From assembly GCA_015832175.1 (NCBI GenBank), contig WJXW01000006.1, forward strand, positions 1,612,001 to 1,676,000: a DNA stretch of 64,000 nucleotides, in the 5' to 3' direction. The notes beneath the pieces are model-generated. The model did not search any database. It was not told the origin of the DNA and saw only the letters and a program-made list of their open reading frames with translations. Position numbers and translations under genes: made by a program. The DNA is from Paraphaeosphaeria minitans. Its lineage: Eukaryota > Ascomycota > Dothideomycetes > Pleosporales > Didymosphaeriaceae. This document shows, piece by piece, positions 56,192 to 64,000 of the stretch. How positions within the stretch are numbered: position 1 is the first letter of the stretch; each line of letters begins with the position of its first letter.

Positions 56192-56422
56192 TCCTAGTGA
56201 CTCGCTCCTTCCCTACCCTCCGTAACAGGAAACCACGACAAAACCGTGCGGAGCAACCCCGCTAAGCGAGCTCGCGGTTTCTATAATAACAATTACGCCC
56301 TCCACGACGTCGGCCTCTCTTCCTCTCGTAACACCTTTCGCTCTTCTTGAGGCCAACTCTCTGCTTGCTCTATTGCACACAACCTACACTCTCACTGAGC
56401 TCGTCTCACTCAGCATATCATT

Positions 56423-58631
<2,209 letters not shown>

Positions 58632-59247
58632 GGATTCGTCTTACAGCGTCCTTTTTCGCATACCCCCTTCCTATGATCGCTGAGCCATGAGGGAGGAAAA
58701 CTGGACTACAACTTCGCCAAGCGACGTGTTATCGTTGCGATGGCCGCAATATTTGCTCGGGGTTCGCTATGGACTCGAGTGACATGCGGGTATATCTGAC
58801 GGTGGCTTAGCTGTGCATCTGGCGCAGTTACTGCCACCAGCTCACTTAAGAGATGATAATCAAGAGGCAGTGATCAATTTGTATGCGAACTGATCAAATA
58901 TTGCGATCTACGATTACTTTGTGATTTGATGGTTTTCGGAATGCCACTATGTGATGCACTGAAGCTTGACTGTGAGCTTCCGTACAAGCTGATCAAGCCA
59001 TCCACTCACCCAGCTGCCACGTGAGTGGCGGTCATTGTGGCCAAGTCGTGTACTCATGTCACAAACAAGGTATGTATCATGAACTGTGTTATCTATTGGA
59101 TGGCTTTTTCGAAATGTGGTTCTGGCAAGTATCCGGCTCCACTCGTAACCGTGCATTGACCCATCTTCTCCAGGTTCGAATCTCGGTTGCTGTGGCGGCG
59201 TGAAAGTCCAATATATTACATCTAGATCATACAGCCAACATGCAGCT
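58632..59247. other. Convergent intergenic region
   Basis: 3' regions of the helicase (+) and the next gene (-). No gene seen. A GGTTCGAATC sequence near 59173 recalls a tRNA T-loop, but no cloverleaf forms around it. Confidence 0.5.
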
Positions 59248-60999
59248 CTAGAAGACGAACGTCCTCGCATATTTCCTATCCATGTCCTCGTACTCCTCCT
59301 TCAACATCTTGGCTCGTAGCTTATTCAGCCGCATGACCACGCCCTCTTCCTCTCCTTCCCTGTCCTCGACTTCCTCCCGCAACTTCTGCGTCGCTCCCGG
59401 CCACAGCTTCCACCATAGCTTCTTCGTGACACTGGATTCCAGCGAGTCCTGCCTCTCGCGTGCCTCAGCTGCGAGATACGTCATCATCTTGCCCCACGCC
59501 TCGAGCCCGACTTCCTCGCACTGTTCGCACTTCTTGCGCAACGTGGGGTTGCTCTGTATGCTGGGAACATCCAGTTGGGCTGTTTTGGCCGTCGAAACGG
59601 CGTCGCGCACCCAGGAGAGACCTTGCGTCCGCCCGGAAGGGGAGTCAGCGACGGCGAAGAGGATTTCTCCAATGTAGGATTTCAGGGCGGCTTCCTCGCA
59701 GCGGTCTTCAGCGCGGCGCAGGAGGGCTTCGTTCCCGGTGGGCGGCAGAGCCGGGTAGTCGGGTTCGTGGAGCAGACTGAGTACTGTGCCGATGAAGCTG
59801 GAGTCCTGCGGCTTGGCGAGGGGTTTCGGAGGTGCGGGGTCGGCGGCTAAACGGGCGCGCAAGAGGGAGACGAGCATGGGGAGGGCGGTTGTAATGCGAC
59901 CCTGGGAAGCGTGGAAGGTGGCAAGATTTGTGGCGGCGAAGACGACGTTGGGTGTTATCAGTTCTTTGGGGGCTGTGGAGGAGAGAACGTGGCTTTTGGG
60001 GTCGATAACGGCGGAGTGGTCCGGTATGGAGAGGCCAGACAGGGCGATGTCGAGAGCCCACTTGTACATCTCTTCCGCAGAGTCGGGGAGCTTCTTGAAG
60101 GCGAGCCAGTCTGCATATCCGAGGGCTGCGGTCATACGCTGATGGGTGGTGAAGCCGTTGGTGGTGATGATCTTTAGGTAGAAGGTCTCTGGGATGTCGG
60201 AGGCAGGTATGCGGTCTTCCTCGTTGGGAATGGGGAGCTGGGAGGGGAGCGTGGCCTTTGGTCGTGGATTGGTAGGCGAGGGCACGAATTCAGGTGCCCA
60301 GATGTAGCGGCGCGACTTGGTTGTGACCCAGCCCTCGAGTCTTTCTGCGGCGGTAGCCATGCCTATGAGGACCTCGTAGTAGCCTTGCCGCCATTCCTCG
60401 CTCTTTGCGGTGAGGTCGTACCCTGCCTTTCCGACACCAGGTACCAGTATGCCGCCTTCTTCCTGATCTTGTAATCCCGCACCATCCTTGTCTGCGTTCT
60501 CCAGCCGCTTCAGTGCATGCTCCAACTCGTCGTACACCCGTGCCCAATTGGGGAACCCTTCATCTTCGTTGTTCTCCGGCACCTGCCACCATTTCCCCCT
60601 CCTGAATCTGAACCTCGTAATCAAGCTCCATTCGTGTGGCGAGGGGAACGCGCGCTCCTGGCGTTCACTCAAAATGCCCAGACTGGCGATGCTGAAGCAC
60701 GATGTTGCGAAGAATATGAGCAATGTCCACTTGACCGTTTCGCGTGCCGTCTCTTTGATGAACTTTTTTTGGTTTACACTGATGGAGAACAGACGGGACA
60801 GTTGGGCGTTGGAGAGATATGCGCCGGAGGGGTAGAGGAAGGGCAGCTGTGGGCGTGGCAAGCTTCGGTGGGAGACGAGCAGGAGGCGGGGGGGCCTATG
60901 CGAGAATTGGCGCGGGCATTGCGACTCTACACTGAGCGCATTTTGCGCATTGCGTATGGAGCGTCCAGCCAAACGTATGCGATTTGTTTGGGGCCGCAT
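59248..60999 (-). CDS. Uncharacterised mitochondrial-type membrane protein with helical repeats
   Basis: One exon, 583 aa from the ATG at 60999; the open frame extends 11 codons further but without ATG. Residues 1-75 are Arg/Ser/Gln-rich with almost no acids, like a mitochondrial presequence (RLAGRSIRNAQNAL, RQFSHRPPRLLLVSHRS). One membrane helix follows at about 91-112 (WTLLIFFATSCFSIASLGIL). The remainder is helical with TPR-like repeats (ERLEGWVTTK, GYADWLAFKKLPDSAEEMYKWALDIAL, NVVFAATNLATFHASQGRITTALPML). Related ascomycete proteins exist and, as I recall, some carry the misleading label MFS maltose permease; a transporter is excluded by the single helix. An inner-membrane assembly or quality-control role is a guess. 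It shares a 192-bp divergent promoter with the RRM gene. Confidence 0.82.
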   Translation of the reverse strand: MRPQTNRIRLAGRSIRNAQNALSVESQCPRQFSHRPPRLLLVSHRSLPRPQLPFLYPSGAYLSNAQLSRLFSISVNQKKFIKETARETVKWTLLIFFATSCFSIASLGILSERQERAFPSPHEWSLITRFRFRRGKWWQVPENNEDEGFPNWARVYDELEHALKRLENADKDGAGLQDQEEGGILVPGVGKAGYDLTAKSEEWRQGYYEVLIGMATAAERLEGWVTTKSRRYIWAPEFVPSPTNPRPKATLPSQLPIPNEEDRIPASDIPETFYLKIITTNGFTTHQRMTAALGYADWLAFKKLPDSAEEMYKWALDIALSGLSIPDHSAVIDPKSHVLSSTAPKELITPNVVFAATNLATFHASQGRITTALPMLVSLLRARLAADPAPPKPLAKPQDSSFIGTVLSLLHEPDYPALPPTGNEALLRRAEDRCEEAALKSYIGEILFAVADSPSGRTQGLSWVRDAVSTAKTAQLDVPSIQSNPTLRKKCEQCEEVGLEAWGKMMTYLAAEARERQDSLESSVTKKLWWKLWPGATQKLREEVEDREGEEEGVVMRLNKLRAKMLKEEYEDMDRKYARTFVF

Positions 61000-61191
61000 T
61001 GTGGGCTTGTGGCATGGGACGGCGACGCGCACACGCAGCCGGTAGCATGGATTCGAGGCTCGCGTTCACCGCCAAGCCCATCGCGTGCACACCGCCCGGC
61101 AGAAAAAGTGACATCTCGAGAATTTCGACTTCGCGCTTCGCACTCTCTCTTGCGCAACCACATACCCAGCTTCGCAGCCACTCAGCCCACC
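61000..61191. promoter_or_regulatory. Divergent promoter
   Basis: 192 bp separate the ATG codons of the membrane protein gene (-) and the RRM gene (+), the shortest divergent spacer in the window. No TATA box is clear. Confidence 0.5.
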
Positions 61192-62648
61192 ATGTCCAAG
61201 TCAGAACTTAAAGACGAGAAAAAGAAGCGCAAGAGACAGGAGGATGAAGCTGTCGAGGTGCCCAAGAAGTCCAAGAAATCCAAGAAGTCCACCGATGCTG
61301 AGGCAGAGGATGCGCTAGTCGCAGGCGCGAGGAAGGAAAAGAAGCACAAGGAATCAAAGAAGGCGAAGAAGCACGAGTCCAGCGAGGATGCGACGCCCGC
61401 TGCCGACGGCTTCATAGCCCTCGACGACACGCCTATGCCCGATGCTTTTACCGGGGCCATGAATGGCACGATTTCTGGAGACGAGCGCAAGAAGGAAAAA
61501 AAGAAGGAAAAGAAGGAGAAAAAGTCAAAGAAGTCAAAGGACGCCATTGACGAGTCAGAGAGCGCGAGCGTGGAGGCACCGGCGGAGAAGTCCAACAAGG
61601 ACAAGAAGTCCAAGAAGTCCAAGGGTATCAAGGCAGACGCTGATCCTGTTGAGGGCGCTGCCGCGGTTGATTCCTCGTCTGAAAAGAAAGACAAGAAATC
61701 GAAAAAGGCGAAGAAGAGCAAGGGAGAGGACGAGGCTGCTGAGCCTATCAACGTAGATGGTGCGGCCGAGGAGACTTTGGACAAGAAGTCTAAGAAGGAC
61801 AAGAAAGAGAAGAAAGAGAAGAAGGACTCAGAGGAAGTTTCTGAGGAGGTAGAGTCAACGCCTGCAGCGAACGGTACTGACGATCAGGCCGAGCAAGCAG
61901 AGGATGAGGCGGATGGCGCAGCGGATGAAGCCAGCCAGAACGGTCCCTTCATCGTCTTTATTGGTAAGTCAACCCTAATCGTGCTCTCGGTCCAATTTCT
62001 TACGTTCACAGGCAACCTCCCTTTTAGCACCACAAAAGAGCAGATCGAGGAGCACTTCGCCAAACTCAAGCCTTTCGAAGTCCGTCTCCGCACTTACAAG
62101 GATTCTGGAAAATCTATGGGTTGCGGCTTCATCCAGTTTGAGCGCTTCGACCACATGCAGACCGCGCTGCTGAAGTTCCACCACTCCGTTATTGATGATC
62201 CCAAGAAGAAGGAGGGTCGCAAGATCAACGTCGAGCTGAGGTATGCGCCTTCCTTGCTCTCATATCACTTATGAATCTATACTACAGATGCTGACACGCG
62301 AACAGTGCCGGCGGAGGCGGCAACACTGAAGCACGCATGGCGAAGATCAATGCCAAGAACGAGAAGTTGTCCAACGAGCGTCAGCGCAACCACGAGAAGC
62401 GCGCCGAGATTGAAGGCAAGCAGGAAGTGCGCAAGGCGAAGAAGGAAGCGCAGAAGAACAAGGACGGCAAAGACGGCCAGGCCGGTGGTGAAGGTGCAGC
62501 CGAGGAACCAGAAAACGCCGGCATTCACCCTGCACGACTTGCGATGTTGTCTCAGCCAGAGAGGCCACAGAAACAGTTCAAGCCAAACATGGGAAACGTG
62601 CCCAAGTGGAAAGGTGGCCCGCCTGCGAGGGGACCTAAGAGGTATTGA
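61192..62648 (+). CDS. Nucleolar RRM protein, NOP6-like ribosome assembly factor
   Basis: Yeast Nop6 is an RNA-binding factor for early 40S assembly. Three exons, 61192-61963, 62012-62240 and 62306-62648, phases 1 and 2, with introns of 48 and 65 bp, give 447 aa. Residues 1-250 are an extreme Lys/Glu/Asp-rich tract built from KKSKKSKK- and KKEKKEKK-type blocks, typical of nucleolar proteins. The RRM covers about 253-337: RNP2-like VFIGNLPF spans the first splice, and RNP1-like KSMGCGFIQF lies near 290-300. The tail repeats basic-acidic helices (KAKKEAQKNKDGKD) and ends FKPNMGNVPKWKGGPPARGPKRY-like, with conserved HPARLAMLS ahead of it. The RRM and tail order fit NOP6; the long Lys-rich head is larger than in yeast. 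Confidence 0.87.
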
Positions 62649-62853
62649 GTCCGCCCGAAGACGTAGGCGCAAGATGTGAAGGCATCAACAGGAGTTTGGA
62701 TAGCCATCGACTTGTTTACAGCAATTGATTGCCTACATGAGCCATTACTTTAGTTTTGACTGACACCCGCAGCGCTATGCGCGCTGCTTTATTACGCCTG
62801 AAGCCCTATGGTATCGAACATAGGAAAACGCACAAGATCCGCCCGCAGACAAC
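62649..62853. other. Convergent intergenic region
   Basis: 205 bp between the stop codons of the RRM gene and the rhodopsin-like gene. No feature seen. Confidence 0.5.
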
Positions 62854-64000
62854 TCAAACCATGTCTCTAATGCCTCTCTCTGGTCTTAGCTCCAGTTCAC
62901 CTACCCTCGACGACGGCGGCACAACGCCCGTCGCCTCCCGCGACTGTGTGACCTCGGTGGTCTTCAGTATGCCGCCCATCCTCTGGATCGTGTTCTGCGC
63001 CTCCAGCAACTGCACACTTCCCTCGCTGCTCTTGTCGCTTCCGCCGTCTCCGGTGATGCTCGTCGCGCTCATTGCCCCGCCTCCGCGCCCACCAACTCCC
63101 ATAGTCTTCAGTTCATACGGATCATGCGGTTGCCTGTCGGCCTTGCTCGAAGTCAAGCTCGAGAAGCCCTTCGCCTTCGCAGAAACGGCGTTTGTCCCGC
63201 CGCCGTACCCCATGTAGCGTGGCGTGTTCCCTGTGGCGCCCGTCCTGCCTTTCGACCCGCGACCGTACGTAGAGCCGAGCACCGTGCGGAAGAGAGGCTT
63301 AAGGCAGGGGAGGTTGCCGGCTATGATGCCGACGCAGGTCTCGAGGACGGTCCAGATGGTGATGTTGCGCGAGTCCCAGAGCCAGTCGCCTGTGCTACCG
63401 TATTCTGGGAGGAACGAGATCTTGACGAGGGCGGCGGCCGTGGCGAAGATGCCGAGACCGAGGATGCCGACGACGGACGATTTTTGCCGACGATTCAGCT
63501 GGACCTGCCAGAGCATGGGAATCTGTGATTCTACGTGTCAGTCGGGGTTACGAGCTGGAGGGTGGTGGTGCTTACGGGGATGACGATGGCGAAGAGGAGG
63601 TCGGTGATGATGTTGCAGGCGGTGTTTGTGTAACCAAGTGCTTGGACTTTTTCTTTCGACCAGCAAGTGCCCTTCTCCGACGTATCCCACTGGACAGCGA
63701 GATTCGTACATTGAAACATGATGGACTGATGTGGGTCAGATTTGCCGAGAACTATAAGTGGCAAAACTCAAGTGCTTACGAGAAAGCATCCAATCGTATA
63801 GACCGCCATGAAAGCCATGATGCCCTGTATTGAGTGTCGGTAGAACGGGATGGTTGCTATGCGCAACAAGAAGAATCCAACCGATTGCTTTACGATGCAG
63901 ATGGCAATCAGGTATATCGGCTGCGTGATGAAGTTCAGCTTGAATCCGATTTTGAAGTCCTCTGACGATATATGGTCGATGTGTCTGCCACATCCATAAT
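62854..64000 (-). CDS. Rhodopsin-like seven-helix membrane protein, 5' part outside window
   Basis: Fungal integral membrane proteins of this rhodopsin-domain family (related to PTH11-like receptors) occur in large numbers in Pezizomycotina; ligands are unknown. Visible exons are 64000-63780 (open at the window edge), 63725-63576 and 63522-62854, phase 0, with introns of 54 and 53 bp. The visible part shows helices NFITQPIYLIAICIVKQ, GFFLLRIATIPFYR, IMAFMAVYTIGCFLSIMFQC, NTACNIITDLLFAIVIPIPML, SSVVGILGLGIFATAAAL and WTVLETCVGIIAGNLP. The CTNLAVQWDTSEKGTCW loop and the LETCVGIIAGNLPCLKP block are typical of the family. The cytosolic tail of about 140 residues is Gly/Ser/Thr-rich. The start codon and first helices are missing only because of the window end. 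Confidence 0.9.

Larger units (their letters stand above)
48896..56422. other. 7.5-kb gene-poor island
   Basis: No intact gene is supported. Both strands are full of short overlapping frames that break every 60-150 codons. Contents I can name: a potassium-channel pore relic (49655-49905), a neighbouring opposite-strand membrane-like relic (about 49380-49670), an imperfect 296-bp-spaced duplication (51.0-51.5 kb), a perfect hairpin (53413-53441), and short direct repeats at 55330-55380. Base composition is balanced and not strikingly A/T-rich, so heavy RIP is not evident. The right end carries the helicase promoter. Confidence 0.6.

Noticed and set aside
59150..59210. tRNA-like GGTTCGAATC sequence
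   Set aside because: The bases around it do not form a T-stem, and no acceptor, D or anticodon arm can be placed at the right distances.

Overview
The window looks like a piece of a nuclear chromosome from a filamentous ascomycete (Pezizomycotina, probably Dothideomycetes). The evidence is many short spliceosomal introns (about 44-127 bp, GT-AG, often with a CTAAC/CTGAC-like branch site), single genes on both strands with no operons, and protein families typical of these fungi. I assigned 21 protein-coding genes with reasonable support, most with exon borders that keep the reading frame, plus one weak small spliced candidate and one or two gene relics. No rRNA, tRNA, CRISPR array or intact transposon was recognised.

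Layout. 1-1.4 kb: no gene. 1.4-4.0 kb: COQ4 (-) and a SET-domain methyltransferase (+) share a 292-bp divergent promoter. 4.9-5.9 kb: a five-exon, cysteine-rich secreted protein. 7.0-9.8 kb: two uncharacterised ascomycete genes (-). 10.3-13.7 kb: a TRM61-like tRNA m1A58 methyltransferase with a transit peptide (-), divergent from a DCR2-type phosphoesterase (+) whose first intron appears to be GC-AG. 14.0-22.4 kb: an uncharacterised gene (-) and separase (+, 2193 aa). 23.8-25.5 kb: two tandem MARVEL-like four-helix membrane protein genes. 26.2-28.1 kb: cytochrome b5-acyl-CoA dehydrogenase fusion (-). 29.5-30.4 kb: SAP-domain THO1-like protein (-). 30.4-34.3 kb: no gene. 34.3-39.1 kb: a single-exon 1624-aa protein with a disordered Ser/Pro-rich body and a C-terminal methyltransferase-like domain (+). 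39.7-46.7 kb: four minus-strand genes, PEBP, DnaJ, eIF4E and squalene synthase ERG9. 47.2-48.9 kb: two uncharacterised genes (-). 48.9-56.4 kb: a 7.5-kb gene-poor island with a potassium-channel relic, degenerate duplications and a perfect hairpin. 56.4-58.6 kb: eight-exon DED1-like DEAD-box helicase (+). 59.2-62.6 kb: a mitochondrial-type membrane/helical-repeat protein (-) divergent from a NOP6-like RRM protein (+). 62.9-64 kb: the 3' part of a rhodopsin-like membrane protein (-), cut by the window end.

Most genes are housekeeping: ubiquinone and sterol synthesis, tRNA modification, translation initiation, RNA helicase and ribosome assembly, chaperone, sister-chromatid separation. They do not form a cluster with one common task. 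I found no convincing undescribed multi-gene system. The parts most worth a second look are the cysteine-rich secreted protein, the tandem MARVEL pair with its in-frame TAG, the GC-AG first intron, the large methyltransferase-like protein, the 29-bp minisatellite, and the gene-poor island with its relics.
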